A stretch of 64,000 bases of DNA from Flavobacteriaceae bacterium (GCA_947446865.1 CANFHX010000010.1:30031-94030), one strand, 5' to 3'; shown: positions 50,686 to 60,669, numbered from the stretch's first letter. Notes: a model not told the origin generated them from the sequence alone. Numbers and translations: made by a program.

Positions 50686-52005
50686 ATGATGAACAACGCA
50701 GTATCGGGATTTTCCAAATTATCCAAAGAAGAAAAAATTAATTGGATTGCTACAACCTATTTTACAAATCCAGAAAATGCTATAACTACAATAAAACAAT
50801 ACTGGAATACAGATAATAAATTACAGCAACTTCATGATGAGTTTATAGAAAACACTATTACCAATTTCTACCTTCCTATGGGTATTGCACCCAATTTTTT
50901 GGTAAACGGAAAATACTATTCAATTCCGATGGTAATTGAGGAAAGCTCGGTAGTGGCTGCTGCGGCTAAATCGGCTAAATATTGGAGTACTCGTGGGGGA
51001 TTTAAAACTTCCGTATTGAGTTCAGAAAAAATCGGGCAAGTACATTTTATCTATACTGGGGATGTCTCCAAATTAGAAGCTTTTTTTATTCAAATAAAAA
51101 CCAAATTCTATACCGCAACCGAAAGCATTACCAAAAATATGCAAAAAAGAGGTGGTGGGATTTTAGATATAGAACTGCGAAATAAAACCAAAGAATTAGA
51201 AAATTACTTTCAACTACATGTTACTTTTGAAACAAAGGACAGCATGGGTGCTAATTTTATCAATTCCTGTTTGGAACAATTAGCTAAAACATTAAAAGAA
51301 GAAGCCCAAGAAATGGAATCGTTTACTGATGAAGAAAAAAATCTTCAGGTGGTAATGAGTATTCTTTCTAATTATGTTCCAAATTGTATTGTTCGTGCCG
51401 AAGTTTCTTGTAAAATAGAAGATTTAGCAGAAAAAAAAATAGAGTACCCACAAGAATTTGCCGAGAAATTTGTGCAAGCAGTTTCCATTGCCGAAATTGA
51501 ACCTTTTAGAGCAGTTACCCATAATAAAGGAATAATGAATGGCGTAGATTCTGTGGTGTTAGCAACTGGAAATGATTTTCGTGCAGTGGAAGCTGGTGTT
51601 CATGCCTATGCTTCTAGAAGCGGGAAATATTCTAGTCTTTCGCATGCCAAAATAGAAAATGGTATATTCACTTTTTGGATGGAAATTCCTTTGGCATTAG
51701 GGACTGTAGGCGGCCTAACTTCATTACATCCTTTAGTAAAAATGGCTTTAGAAATATTAGGAAAACCATCCGCTCATGAATTAATGCAACTAGTAGCCGT
51801 AACAGGACTAGCGCAAAACTTTGCTGCTTTACGATCGTTAACTACCACCGGCATTCAAGAAGGCCATATGAAAATGCACTTAAATAATATTCTTAACCAA
51901 TTTCAAGCAACAAGCGAAGAACGAAAAAAGGTTAAAAAGCATTTTGAAAATAATGCAATATCACACGCTTCGGTTGTTGCGTTTATTGAAAATTTAAGAA
52001 CGTAA
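50686..52005 (+). CDS. mvaA: Hydroxymethylglutaryl-CoA reductase, class II
   Basis: 439 residues from the ATG at 50686 (the track start at 50650 is upstream of the promoter box). It reduces HMG-CoA to mevalonate for isoprenoids. Segments seen are FSKLSKEEKINWI at the start, VEIE-like EESSVVAAAAKSAKYW, GGGILDIELR, NKGIMNGVDSVVLATGNDFRAVEAG and GTVGGLTSLHP. The C-terminal helical tail has HASVV with the catalytic His. Class II enzymes serve biosynthesis in Bacteroidota. The mevalonate-kinase-like gene follows 68 bases later. Firm. Confidence 0.93.
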   Translation: MMNNAVSGFSKLSKEEKINWIATTYFTNPENAITTIKQYWNTDNKLQQLHDEFIENTITNFYLPMGIAPNFLVNGKYYSIPMVIEESSVVAAAAKSAKYWSTRGGFKTSVLSSEKIGQVHFIYTGDVSKLEAFFIQIKTKFYTATESITKNMQKRGGGILDIELRNKTKELENYFQLHVTFETKDSMGANFINSCLEQLAKTLKEEAQEMESFTDEEKNLQVVMSILSNYVPNCIVRAEVSCKIEDLAEKKIEYPQEFAEKFVQAVSIAEIEPFRAVTHNKGIMNGVDSVVLATGNDFRAVEAGVHAYASRSGKYSSLSHAKIENGIFTFWMEIPLALGTVGGLTSLHPLVKMALEILGKPSAHELMQLVAVTGLAQNFAALRSLTTTGIQEGHMKMHLNNILNQFQATSEERKKVKKHFENNAISHASVVAFIENLRT

Positions 52006-52073
52006 AATTTAAATTATCAAAACCTATCCTAATTAAATAACCTTTGTGACTTAGCTACTTTGTGTCAATAACT

Positions 52074-52988
52074 ATGAAAAAAACATTTTACAGCAACGGC
52101 AAATTATTAATAACAGGAGAATATGTAGTATTGGATGGTGCTCGCGCATTGGCGCTACCAACAAAATTTGGACAAAATCTTATTATTGAAGAATCTGAAA
52201 ATGATTTAATTCATTGGAAAAGTCACGATCAAGACGGAAGCATTTGGTTTGAAGAAACTATTTCCTTTTCTTCAATTATTGAAAAAGAAAAACTCTCTGA
52301 AATACACCATATCAAAAACACCATAATAGAAATTCTTCATGAAGCTTACAAATTAAACTCTGATTTTCTAACCAGATCAAAAGGATACAGAATTACAACC
52401 GAATTGACCTTTCCTAAATTCTGGGGTTTAGGAACCTCTTCTACCCTAATAAACAATATTGCTCAATGGCTAGAAATTGATGCTTATGAGCTGCTTAAAA
52501 AGAGTTTTGGAGGCAGTGGTTACGACTTGGCTTGTGCTCAAAACAATTCCGCTATAATTTACCAACTCATTGAAGACAAACCAGTAATAGAAACAATTGT
52601 ATTTCATCCGGATTTTTCCTCAAAAATTTATTTTGTATATTTAAATAGAAAGCAAAGTAGTAAAGAGGCAATCACTTCGTATCTGGACAAACAAGGTTCT
52701 ATTGAAAAAACTATAACCAAAATTAATAGCATTACCAAAACTATTGCTAATTCTACAGAAGCCAATGAATTTGCTTTAGCATTGCAAAAACATGAAATTG
52801 AAATGAGTAAGGTTCTTGAACTACCAACTGTACAAGAGGCTTTATTTAATGACTTTCAAGGAGTAGTAAAAAGTCTAGGGGCTTGGGGTGGTGATTTTGT
52901 ATTGGCTATATCTAAAGAAAACCCAACCGAATATTTTAAAGAACGAGGTTATGGCATCGTTATTCCGTATAGCGAAATGATATTATAA
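52074..52988 (+). CDS. GYDIA-family GHMP kinase
   Basis: 304 residues from the ATG at 52074; the track begins at a GTG four codons upstream. GHMP kinase fold: KLLITGEYVVLDGARALALPT at the start, the phosphate loop FWGLGTSSTLINNIAQW (about 122-138), and SGGSGYDLACAQ with the GYD-A signature. In flavobacteria this family stands next to HMG-CoA reductase and is believed to supply a mevalonate or phosphomevalonate kinase step; which one is not settled here. Ends with a bidirectional terminator. The leader ACCTTTGTGACTTAGCTACTTTGTGTC echoes the hairpin-repeat vocabulary. Confidence 0.88.
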   Translation: MKKTFYSNGKLLITGEYVVLDGARALALPTKFGQNLIIEESENDLIHWKSHDQDGSIWFEETISFSSIIEKEKLSEIHHIKNTIIEILHEAYKLNSDFLTRSKGYRITTELTFPKFWGLGTSSTLINNIAQWLEIDAYELLKKSFGGSGYDLACAQNNSAIIYQLIEDKPVIETIVFHPDFSSKIYFVYLNRKQSSKEAITSYLDKQGSIEKTITKINSITKTIANSTEANEFALALQKHEIEMSKVLELPTVQEALFNDFQGVVKSLGAWGGDFVLAISKENPTEYFKERGYGIVIPYSEMIL

Positions 52989-53011
52989 TATTCTTGACTT
53001 TTTTTTAAGCA

Positions 53012-53046
53012 AAAAATCCCGTTCTCAATAGAACGGGATTTTTTTA
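53012..53046. terminator. Bidirectional terminator between the GHMP kinase and ppiD
   Basis: AAAAATCCCGTTCT and AGAACGGGATTTTT, 14-base arms with a CAAT loop, serve both convergent genes. Confidence 0.92.
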
Positions 53047-53068
53047 TATTCAGATTAACCTTAATCGA

Positions 53069-55168
53069 CTAATAAAATTCTAATCTATTGTCTTCAATCT
53101 TAGCATCGTTTTTCAAAGCTGGGAAAACTCTTCCTGCCGCTTGTGCATTAGCTGCTTTCAATTTAGCAACATAATCATCGTATTTAGGCGCTTTAGTTAC
53201 CGCTTTAGCTTTAACTACATAAACTCCTGAATTTCCTTCTACTGGAGCAGATACTTTATTAGCAGGAGTTCCAAATGCAGCTCCAACAACTTTAGGTTCT
53301 GCACCAACATTTGCTAAAACAGAATTTTCAACAGATGCAGCAGGTGCATTTTGAACTGTAGTAGCATTTGCAGCAGCAATAGCTTCTAATGAAGCACCTT
53401 TCATTTTAGCAATGATTTTTTCTGCTTTCTTTTTATTTTTAAGAAGTCCTTCTACAGATGGTTTAGCATCTTCTACAGACATTAGTCCTTTTTCATTGAT
53501 TTTTTTCAAACGAGCAATTACATTACCTACGTTTACAACTTCAAATCTTTTTACATCACCAACGTTAGTGTCGCTAGTGTAAGCCCATTTGATAATTTGT
53601 CTTTGATTTCCTGCCGCACCAAATGCTTCGTCCATTGCTTTTGCTTTTACAGCTGGATTTACAGTTAATTTAGCAGCTTTTGCAACAGCAGCAAAATCTT
53701 TATTGCTGTTTGAATCCATTTCAAATTTAGTTGCTTTAGTATAGATGTCGTTATTTGTAACTTCAGATGGTTCAATTTTTTGAGCAACAGTAGCTAAGCG
53801 AATAGCATCTTGTTTATCCGTTACATTAATAATGTGGTATCCGAATTCAGTTTCAACCATACCAATTTTTCCTACTGGATTATTGAAAACAAAATCTTTA
53901 AATCCTTTTGCAAAATTGGTTTCTCTTGAAATATATCCCATATCTCCTCCATTTTGTTGTACTGAAGGATCCTCAGAATTTGTGAAAGCTAGCATTTGAA
54001 ACATTGCTGGATTGGCCAATGCTTGAGCTAACAAAGCGTCTGCTTTTACCTTAGCTTGTTCTTTTGTTCTTTTTTCTTTTGGAGCAGCTCTTTCAGCACC
54101 TACCCAGCTAATTAATATGTGGCTAGATTTTACTTTGTCTCCTGCTTTTTTACCCATAGCTTTAGATAAACAGTAGTAGCTTCCGTTAATATAAGGTCCG
54201 TAAATTTCGCCTAATGGTAAAGCAAAAAGATTATCTGCATGCTCTGCAGGTAAATCTTGTTTAGCTACATAAGTAGAATCGTAAGGTTTATCAGAATTTT
54301 CAGCAATAAATTCAGAAACATTTGTAGCCGATTTAAAACTCGGCAAAGTATCGTTTATCCCTGTTTCTTTATTATAAACTACACTTCCTGTTAATAAACC
54401 GTTTATTTTAGCTTTCATTTCAGCCTCATCTTTTACAGAAGGTTTATTTTCAATTAAAACGTATTCAATTTCACGAGTTTCCTCAGATTTGAATTTTTTC
54501 TCGTTTTTCTTCATGTAATCTAATATGTCAGCGTCAGAAACTTTAACATCGCTATCTTTCACAGTAGAATATAAAACCGAAACATAATCAAAATTAATTT
54601 TGTCTGCCTCTAATTTATACTTGAATTTTCCGTCGGCATTTGTTGCATATAAACCAGCTTTGATCATAGTGCTATATACTTGGTATTTTGCATTAATTTC
54701 AGCATCGGTTTGACGGTCTTGAAAAGCTTTAGCTTGTTCCGGATTTGTTTTGAAAAATTCTTTAAATTTTGCAATATCAAATTTACCTAATTGGTTTAAA
54801 AACGCAGGGTTTTGACCAATATTAGGATCTTTTTTGAAAATTTCAATTATATTATTTTCACTTGTGCGGATTCCAGCTTTTTCAAATTGCTCAGAAATTA
54901 AAGCAATTGCAACTTCTTGATCCCACATTTGATTAGCAGCTTGAATTTGAGTTACGGATTGACCGTTTTGCCCATTTTTTTCTGCATTTGCAACTTTTAT
55001 TCTAAATTGATCAAAAGATATGTCTTTTCCGTTGATACTTCCTACGTCTTTAGATTGACTTTTGAACCCTTTGGTGAACAAATCTTGAACTACAAAAGCT
55101 AATAGAGCAAAGCCAATAGCAAGTAAAAGTAATCCGGAACGTTTTCTAATTGTTTGTAAAACTGCCAT
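53069..55168 (-). CDS. PpiD-type periplasmic peptidyl-prolyl isomerase/chaperone
   Basis: 699 residues. An N-terminal membrane anchor (about 11-30, GLLLLAIGFALLAFVVQDLF) is followed by a SurA-like chaperone domain (about 40-240) and a parvulin-type isomerase domain (about 345-460: SHILISWVGA, NGGDMGYISRE, GKIGMVETEFGYHIINV). A further C-terminal parvulin-like half follows (about 470-690). It helps outer-membrane proteins fold at the periplasmic face. It is the last gene of the minus-strand run that starts at coaX, 104 bases after the CNNM/CorC gene. Firm by architecture. Confidence 0.93.
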   Translation of the reverse strand: MAVLQTIRKRSGLLLLAIGFALLAFVVQDLFTKGFKSQSKDVGSINGKDISFDQFRIKVANAEKNGQNGQSVTQIQAANQMWDQEVAIALISEQFEKAGIRTSENNIIEIFKKDPNIGQNPAFLNQLGKFDIAKFKEFFKTNPEQAKAFQDRQTDAEINAKYQVYSTMIKAGLYATNADGKFKYKLEADKINFDYVSVLYSTVKDSDVKVSDADILDYMKKNEKKFKSEETREIEYVLIENKPSVKDEAEMKAKINGLLTGSVVYNKETGINDTLPSFKSATNVSEFIAENSDKPYDSTYVAKQDLPAEHADNLFALPLGEIYGPYINGSYYCLSKAMGKKAGDKVKSSHILISWVGAERAAPKEKRTKEQAKVKADALLAQALANPAMFQMLAFTNSEDPSVQQNGGDMGYISRETNFAKGFKDFVFNNPVGKIGMVETEFGYHIINVTDKQDAIRLATVAQKIEPSEVTNNDIYTKATKFEMDSNSNKDFAAVAKAAKLTVNPAVKAKAMDEAFGAAGNQRQIIKWAYTSDTNVGDVKRFEVVNVGNVIARLKKINEKGLMSVEDAKPSVEGLLKNKKKAEKIIAKMKGASLEAIAAANATTVQNAPAASVENSVLANVGAEPKVVGAAFGTPANKVSAPVEGNSGVYVVKAKAVTKAPKYDDYVAKLKAANAQAAGRVFPALKNDAKIEDNRLEFY

Positions 55169-55271
55169 TTTTATATATGTTAATTTTTTATTTCAGTTTG
55201 CGAAAATACAATTATCTATGAAATAATAATAATAGTAAGGCTATAATTTACAATAAAAAGTTATTTTTTTT

Positions 55272-56537
55272 TTATTCTTTACTAAAAACAGTCATTTTAA
55301 CTACTTCTATTTTAGTATTTGTAGCTTCTTCTATTACAAAACAGAAGTGATTTACTCTTATTTCTACTCCTTTTTGAGGTATTTCTTTAGTTGTATTTAC
55401 AATAAATCCACCTAAAGTTTCATAGGAATCATTTTCAGGTATTTCGAGTTTGTATTCTTGATTGAGATATTCTACATCTAATCGGGCAGAAAAAATATAG
55501 GTGTTTTCGCTTAATTGTTTCTCAACCAGCTTTTCATCGCCATCATGTTCGTCTTCAATTTCCCCAAAAAGCTCTTCAATTATGTCTTCAATAGTTATAA
55601 TACCTGAAGTTCCACCATATTCATCTAGCACCACAGCAATACTTTTTCTTTTTTTAGTGAGTACATTTAATGCATCTTTAATAAATATCGTTTCTGGAAT
55701 AAATTCTACGGGAATCATAATCGATTTAATACTTTTTGGTTTTTTGAACAATTCAAATGAATGGACATAACCAATAATATCATCTAAGGAATTTTGGAAA
55801 ACTACAATTTTGGAATAGCCTGTTTTGATAAACAATTCTTTCAATTCAGTTATAGAATCATAAATATCAACAGCGACAACTTCGGTTCTTGGCGTCATGA
55901 TTTCTCGAGCTTTTACTCCCGAAAATTCAAGTGCATTTTGAAAAATCTGAATTTCAGAATCCATTTTTTCGTGATCTTCAACAGAACTCATTTGTTCATT
56001 AATATAATTTCCCAATTCCACTTTGCTGAAATAGGAAGGCACGTAATCGCCTTCGGTATGGAAAAACTTCTTCAAGATATAATCGGAAATCCAAATGATA
56101 AAAGTGGATATATAGTTGAAAATAACATAAAAAACATAGCTTGGAACTGCAAAAAATTTCATCAAATTATTAGCATATACCTGAAAAAATACTTTTGGCA
56201 AAAACTCTGAAGTTACTAAAACAATTAAGGTTGAAATTACGGTTTGTAAGAGTAAACTTGGGAATTCTAATAAATGAAAGGGTAATTTCTGAATCCAATT
56301 CATTACTAAATCGCCCATAAAAAACCCATAAACTACCATAGAAATATTATTTCCAACTAACATGGTTGCAATAAATTTGGAGGGCTTTTCGGTAAGTTTA
56401 GTAAGAATATTGGAAAGGAAATTATCTTGTTTTTTTTCTATCTCAAGAAAAATTTTATTAGAAGATACAAAAGCAATCTCCATTCCAGAAAAGAATGCAC
56501 AAAGAAGTAAACATAAAACGATTACTACTACTTCCAT
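55272..56537 (-). CDS. CNNM/CorC family protein (hemolysin-related, CBS domains)
   Basis: 421 residues. Three or four N-terminal helices of the DUF21/CNNM domain (about 1-150, FFSGMEIAFVSSNKIFLE), then a CBS pair (about 205-320, MTPRTEVVAVDIYDSITELKELF and IMIPVEFIPETIFIKDALNVLTKKRKSIAVVLDEYGGTSGIITIEDIIEELFGEIEDE) and a CorC_HlyC transporter-associated domain at the end. Members move or sense magnesium; some flavobacterial members (GldE) affect gliding, but this copy is not in a gld context. It overlaps the 68-residue gene by one base. Family firm. Confidence 0.9.
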   Translation of the reverse strand: MEVVVIVLCLLLCAFFSGMEIAFVSSNKIFLEIEKKQDNFLSNILTKLTEKPSKFIATMLVGNNISMVVYGFFMGDLVMNWIQKLPFHLLEFPSLLLQTVISTLIVLVTSEFLPKVFFQVYANNLMKFFAVPSYVFYVIFNYISTFIIWISDYILKKFFHTEGDYVPSYFSKVELGNYINEQMSSVEDHEKMDSEIQIFQNALEFSGVKAREIMTPRTEVVAVDIYDSITELKELFIKTGYSKIVVFQNSLDDIIGYVHSFELFKKPKSIKSIMIPVEFIPETIFIKDALNVLTKKRKSIAVVLDEYGGTSGIITIEDIIEELFGEIEDEHDGDEKLVEKQLSENTYIFSARLDVEYLNQEYKLEIPENDSYETLGGFIVNTTKEIPQKGVEIRVNHFCFVIEEATNTKIEVVKMTVFSKE

Positions 56538-56743
56538 TACGGTTGCTTAGAGTTGTTTTGCTTATCTCTATCTTCAAATTTTTTTGAGAATTTAGTTCTA
56601 AAAAAATAAGTGAAGAATGCTAAGCCTGCAAGAATAACACTTAACCATGGTTTGGTTTCGTCGTTCCATTTAGAAACGGCGTCGTACACCATTACAAATC
56701 CAATAATCAAGTAAATATATTTTGTTATTTTAAGGTAATTCAT
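56537..56743 (-). CDS. Small two-helix membrane protein, unknown
   Basis: 68 residues: two membrane helices (about 9-24 and 33-50) with a short polar turn containing Trp, then a charged tail (KKFEDRDKQNNSKQP). No family recognised. It sits in the conserved string between lptC (4-base gap) and the CNNM/CorC gene (1-base overlap), so it is expressed and probably real. A role beside lipopolysaccharide export or membrane ion transport is speculation. Confidence 0.7.
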   Translation of the reverse strand: MNYLKITKYIYLIIGFVMVYDAVSKWNDETKPWLSVILAGLAFFTYFFRTKFSKKFEDRDKQNNSKQP

Positions 56744-56747
56744 ACTA

Positions 56748-57299
56748 CTATTGTTTTTCTACTTCTCCGGAAACTCCTTGAGAATTTATTATTTTAAAAT
56801 CTTTACTAAAATCTACTCCTTCGCCATAAGAAACGCCTTTAGGATCCGAAAACTTATAGGACTTCTCAGTATAAAACCATTCGTTTTTTTGATCAAAATA
56901 TAATTGTTCAGTTTCAAAAACCTGTCCTGTTTCATTAGTAATTTTTACTTCACCTCGCAAATCAATAAGGTCGGTATTTTTAAAGGAAACAGCATATTTA
57001 GAATTCACAAAAGTCTTTTTACCGCTCTCATCATACAAAGTTACATGAATTCCCTTAGGAAATTCGGTAAACGGAAACTCAACCGTTGCATAATCCAACA
57101 TTTTCGGACTAATTAAAATGGATTTAATTCTACCCGAATCGGTGTATTTAATATTGATAGAATCCGCTTCGCCACTAGGCATGAATTCTGAAAAACTAGA
57201 TTTTTGTACTTCTTTAAAATTGCTTTCACAAGAAAACAATAAAAAGACCGCTACTGCAGTTGTAAAAACAATCAAACTATTTTTAACAGAGAAATTCAT
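56748..57299 (-). CDS. lptC: LPS export protein LptC
   Basis: 183 residues. The N-terminus is a lipoprotein-like or membrane anchor (FTTAVAVFLLFSC, Cys about 24) followed by an LptC/OstA-type beta-jellyroll (DSINIKYTDSGRIKSILISPKMLDYATVEFPFTEFPKGI, LDLRGEVKITNETGQVFETEQLYFD). LptC receives lipopolysaccharide from the LptBFG transporter. The lipobox is more usual for Bacteroidota members than the single anchor of E. coli. It is 3 bases upstream of the TPR gene stop. Family likely. Confidence 0.85.
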   Translation of the reverse strand: MNFSVKNSLIVFTTAVAVFLLFSCESNFKEVQKSSFSEFMPSGEADSINIKYTDSGRIKSILISPKMLDYATVEFPFTEFPKGIHVTLYDESGKKTFVNSKYAVSFKNTDLIDLRGEVKITNETGQVFETEQLYFDQKNEWFYTEKSYKFSDPKGVSYGEGVDFSKDFKIINSQGVSGEVEKQ

Positions 57300-57302
57300 T
57301 TG

Positions 57303-58553
57303 TTAGAACTGGATAGTTTGCTGAATCCAACAACCAATTTTTACTGACTTCACCTTAGAATCTCCATCTAAAATTGCTTTTTTCAAGTATTCTGCAGACA
57401 TTGCATCGGCAGTTGGTTTTAATCTTGGTTCTACAAGAATTGCTTTTAAAGCAGTATTAGAAGCTAATTTGAAAATTGCTTTTCTCTCGTTTACATTGGT
57501 TCCACATTCGTTTACACTATTAGCATATAAATTTGCCAAGAAAATATAATATCTTCCATTAGAAGGATTATTTTCAAGTGCATTAAGCACCATTTTTTCG
57601 GCTGTAGCCTTATCGGATCCAGATAAAATAGTAGCAATAGAATAATAAGTTGTTGCTTTTTCTAAAGGATCGGTTGCTAATTCAGCTGATTTTTTATAAA
57701 ATTCAATTGCTTTATCTTGACTTCCTGTATTTAAATAATAAGTTGCTAAATAATAGGCAGAAGTTGGAGTTGGAGTTGCATTGTCTAATTTAGTAGCAAC
57801 GCTTCCAAAAACAGGACTATTTTTACATTGAAGCGAAAGCGCTTTAGCTGTAGCTTCCAACCAAGAAGTATCATTAGAATTGGTTTCTAATTTCTTTTGG
57901 GAATACGGAATAATATTTTCTTTGGTCAAAATATTTTGCATCAGCAAATCTAATCCTAAACTAACGCGGTGGTATTCCTCCTTTTTAAAAGGAAATTTTC
58001 TACTGTTAGAAGAAACTAAAGAACTTACTGCGCAGTATTTATCTAAAAGAGTTTCTAAAGAAGTAGCAGATTGGTTCTCTTTATATTTCGAAAAATACAT
58101 TTCGAAATAGGTATACAATGCTTGCGAATTAGAAAAGGTTCCTTTTTCTTTTTCAAAAGCTTGATTCAAATAAGAGTAAAGATCTTCTGATGTGCCAACT
58201 TTATAAGTGTAAAGTGCAATAGCCCTTTTCTCGAAATTCCCGTTTTTGTTATTCGGAAAGTATTTATCATATTGGCTGTACAATTGCAGCAACGCATTTA
58301 CCTTACTTTCCTTGTCTTTAGAATCGGCAATCTCAATTTGGTATTGCAATACTCTATTTCCTAGTATATATATATTTTCACTGTAAGATGGACAGGAAAG
58401 CTTTACTTGGTCCCAAAGGTCTAGTGCTTTTTTGTTTTCATTGTCGGCAAGATATTGGTTCAATTGTTTTTCTTTTTCTCCACAGTTCATCTCTTGTGCT
58501 TTAGCAAAAGAAGTCAAAACAATAACAAACAGAATTAACAATTTTGTTTTCAT
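57303..58553 (-). CDS. Exported tetratricopeptide-repeat protein
   Basis: 416 residues. Signal peptide (about 1-19, ending AKA-Q), then several TPR-like helix pairs; the clearest are TSAYYLATYYLNTGSQDKAIEFYKKSA, YYSIATILSGSDKATAEKMVL and GRYYIFLANLYANSV (about 270-360). Two early cysteines (NCGEKE, SCPSY) could bond. TPRs bind partner proteins; the partner is not known. It lies between an outer-membrane barrel gene and lptC in the run from coaX, so a role in envelope assembly is plausible but inferred. Confidence 0.8.
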   Translation of the reverse strand: MKTKLLILFVIVLTSFAKAQEMNCGEKEKQLNQYLADNENKKALDLWDQVKLSCPSYSENIYILGNRVLQYQIEIADSKDKESKVNALLQLYSQYDKYFPNNKNGNFEKRAIALYTYKVGTSEDLYSYLNQAFEKEKGTFSNSQALYTYFEMYFSKYKENQSATSLETLLDKYCAVSSLVSSNSRKFPFKKEEYHRVSLGLDLLMQNILTKENIIPYSQKKLETNSNDTSWLEATAKALSLQCKNSPVFGSVATKLDNATPTPTSAYYLATYYLNTGSQDKAIEFYKKSAELATDPLEKATTYYSIATILSGSDKATAEKMVLNALENNPSNGRYYIFLANLYANSVNECGTNVNERKAIFKLASNTALKAILVEPRLKPTADAMSAEYLKKAILDGDSKVKSVKIGCWIQQTIQF

Positions 58554-58571
58554 ACCGATATAGATTTTATA

Positions 58572-59846
58572 TTATTCGTATTTTCTTTTTACAAACCATC
58601 TATCATTTAAAGATAAACCAATATTAAAGTTCATATAATGTTCTCTAACTAATCCAGCGCTTTTAGTTCCTCTATTACCTAATTCAAAACCAATATTTAC
58701 ATTAGAGAAAGCTCCTTTTAAAGGCATTCCTAATCCTAAAGTTAGAGCGCCATCTTTAATGTCTGTGTTGTTTATAATTAATCCTGTATTTTCATATCTA
58801 AATCCTCCACGATATACTACTCGGCTAAAATATTTAGAATACGATTTGTAATTTGGAATATAATAACCACCAAAAGTAAATTTAGTAGAATTTTTATAAC
58901 TAACATTTGAAATATCGCTAAATCTATTACCAAAATTACTAGTGTTTTGGAAAATTACCTCAGAACCAACAGACCATTTTTTTACATCTCCTACTCCAAT
59001 TCCGAAAGTAAATTTAGAAGGAAGTTTTAATTTAGTGCTTGGCACAGTAACATCTATAGGATCTCCAACTACTCCTGCAACTACTCCTGAAAGTACTTGC
59101 ACTAAGGATATAGTTCTAGTATTTCCTAAATTTAATTTAGCCTCAGGAGAATAGGTTGCACTAGAGAAAAAATTTAATTTATTGCTGATTTTAGTTTTAT
59201 AAGAAAGACCAGTATTAAAATTAACTCCATTAGCATTAGATCTATTCAACTCTTTAGAAGCATATTGAATTGGTACTCCATTTGCATCATTTCGGATAGA
59301 TATATTTTGGGTGTTAATTTGACCAAAATTATATTGCACATCAACTCCAAAACTTAAATCTTTAGTTAATTGGTAACCAAAACCAAGAAACACTTTATTT
59401 ACTCCACCATCTCCTTTATCGTAGCTATCTGTTCGTATAGAATTAACATCTGTAAAACTGCTTTTAATATTATATCCAACCGAAGAATAAGGAATTAATC
59501 CAAAACCAATTCCCATTTTATTCAACGGAACACCAATAGCTAAGTAATCTAATGCTGTACGTTGTGCTTTTTCATTTTGAGAATTTGTTTTTAAATTATT
59601 AACTGAAAATGTACCTCCAACGGCATACGTAGTCAATTTTAAACTTGAATACATGGCAGGGTTTACAATATTCATGTGGATACTATCTGGAATAACCGAC
59701 ATTCCACCCATAGAACTATTTTCGATAGTTCCTTTAAAACGAACATCTCCGATACCGTAAAAAGAATAAGGCGAAGAAGTACCTTCTTGTGCGAAGGATA
59801 CTAGAGAAAAAAGTAAACAAATACTTACTATAATTTTTTTAATCAT
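58572..59846 (-). CDS. Outer-membrane beta-barrel protein
   Basis: 424 residues. Signal peptide (about 1-19, ending SFAQ), then YSFYGIGDVRFKGTIENSSMGGMS and many alternating strands (GVPLNKMGIGFGLIPYSSVGYNI, NFNIGLSLNDRWFVKRKYE at the end). The NPAMYSSLKLTTYAVGG stretch resembles FadL/OmpP1-like barrels with an N-terminal hatch, so a hydrophobic-substrate channel is possible, but the family is not certain. Its start overlaps the coaX stop by 4 bases, so it is in the same transcript. Confidence 0.7.
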   Translation of the reverse strand: MIKKIIVSICLLFSLVSFAQEGTSSPYSFYGIGDVRFKGTIENSSMGGMSVIPDSIHMNIVNPAMYSSLKLTTYAVGGTFSVNNLKTNSQNEKAQRTALDYLAIGVPLNKMGIGFGLIPYSSVGYNIKSSFTDVNSIRTDSYDKGDGGVNKVFLGFGYQLTKDLSFGVDVQYNFGQINTQNISIRNDANGVPIQYASKELNRSNANGVNFNTGLSYKTKISNKLNFFSSATYSPEAKLNLGNTRTISLVQVLSGVVAGVVGDPIDVTVPSTKLKLPSKFTFGIGVGDVKKWSVGSEVIFQNTSNFGNRFSDISNVSYKNSTKFTFGGYYIPNYKSYSKYFSRVVYRGGFRYENTGLIINNTDIKDGALTLGLGMPLKGAFSNVNIGFELGNRGTKSAGLVREHYMNFNIGLSLNDRWFVKRKYE

Positions 59847-60571
59847 TGTTGATTGTATTGAAATGTTTGATTCAAACTTTCTAAAAGAAAATTTGAATTG
59901 GCAAATATGGTATTTTTTAATCGTTCAGCCAAAAATTCTGCGTCTCCTCCCGTTAAAATTATGATAAAGTTATCATTTTTATTTAAAATAGAGGAAATAA
60001 AGCCGTCTATTTCAAAAGTAATGCCATTTATCACTCCGGAATGAATTGATTGTTCTGTGGAATTCCCTATGCTATTTTTTGGCTGATCTATGGCTAATAA
60101 CGGAAGATTTGCTGTAAAATTGTTTAAAGATGCGTAACGCAAGCGAATACCTGGAGATATAGCACCACCATGATATACATTATTTTCATCAACAAAATCA
60201 TAAGTAATGCAAGTTCCAGCATCAATTACCAATCGATTTTTGTTTGGAAACTGCAATACCGCTCCAGAAGTTAATACCATTCTATCAATTCCAAGAGTAT
60301 TTGGTGTTGTGTATTGATTTTGGAACGGAAATTTACTTTCATGAGAGATAAAACTTACTTCCATACCCTCTTTTAGTCCTAAAAAATCGCTTTTTTGAAG
60401 CTTTCCTACAGATGCAATGGCAATGTTTTTAATTTCTGAGAAAAAAATTAAAGTATTTTCTACCTCCTTTTTCCAATCGGAATAGGGGATTATTTTCTTA
60501 TTAATAAGTGTATTCTGTTCAAATACAGCTAATTTGATTTGGGTATTTCCTACATCAATGGCTAGAAGCAT
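59843..60571 (-). CDS. coaX: Type III pantothenate kinase
   Basis: 242 residues. It phosphorylates pantothenate in coenzyme A synthesis. DVGNTQIKLAVFEQN is the phosphate loop of the ASKHA fold, TLGIDRMVLTSGA and VIDAGTCITYDFVD the ribose and catalytic region with the conserved Asp, GAISPGIRLRYASL the pantothenate-binding block, and LTGGDAEFLAERL the adenosine motif. First gene of a minus-strand run. TAACTTTG upstream is its promoter. Firm. Confidence 0.95.
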   Translation of the reverse strand: MLLAIDVGNTQIKLAVFEQNTLINKKIIPYSDWKKEVENTLIFFSEIKNIAIASVGKLQKSDFLGLKEGMEVSFISHESKFPFQNQYTTPNTLGIDRMVLTSGAVLQFPNKNRLVIDAGTCITYDFVDENNVYHGGAISPGIRLRYASLNNFTANLPLLAIDQPKNSIGNSTEQSIHSGVINGITFEIDGFISSILNKNDNFIIILTGGDAEFLAERLKNTIFANSNFLLESLNQTFQYNQQ

Positions 60572-60590
60572 AATTGGATATTTAGAAATG

Positions 60591-60598
60591 CAAAGTTA
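60591..60598 (-). promoter_or_regulatory. Promoter -7 box of coaX operon
   Basis: Minus-strand TAACTTTG, a perfect TAnnTTTG box, ends 19 bases before the coaX ATG. Confidence 0.6.
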
Positions 60599-60624
60599 CA
60601 AATAGATTTTTTTTAAAAATTGTT

Positions 60625-60654
60625 TTGGATAAATTAAAAATCGTTCTATATTTG
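60625..60654 (+). promoter_or_regulatory. Promoter of tRNA-Phe
   Basis: TTG at 60625-60627, a 19-base spacer and TATATTTG at 60647-60654: a complete Bacteroidota promoter. The tRNA begins 16 bases after the box. Confidence 0.75.
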
Positions 60655-60669
60655 CACCCGCATTAGCAA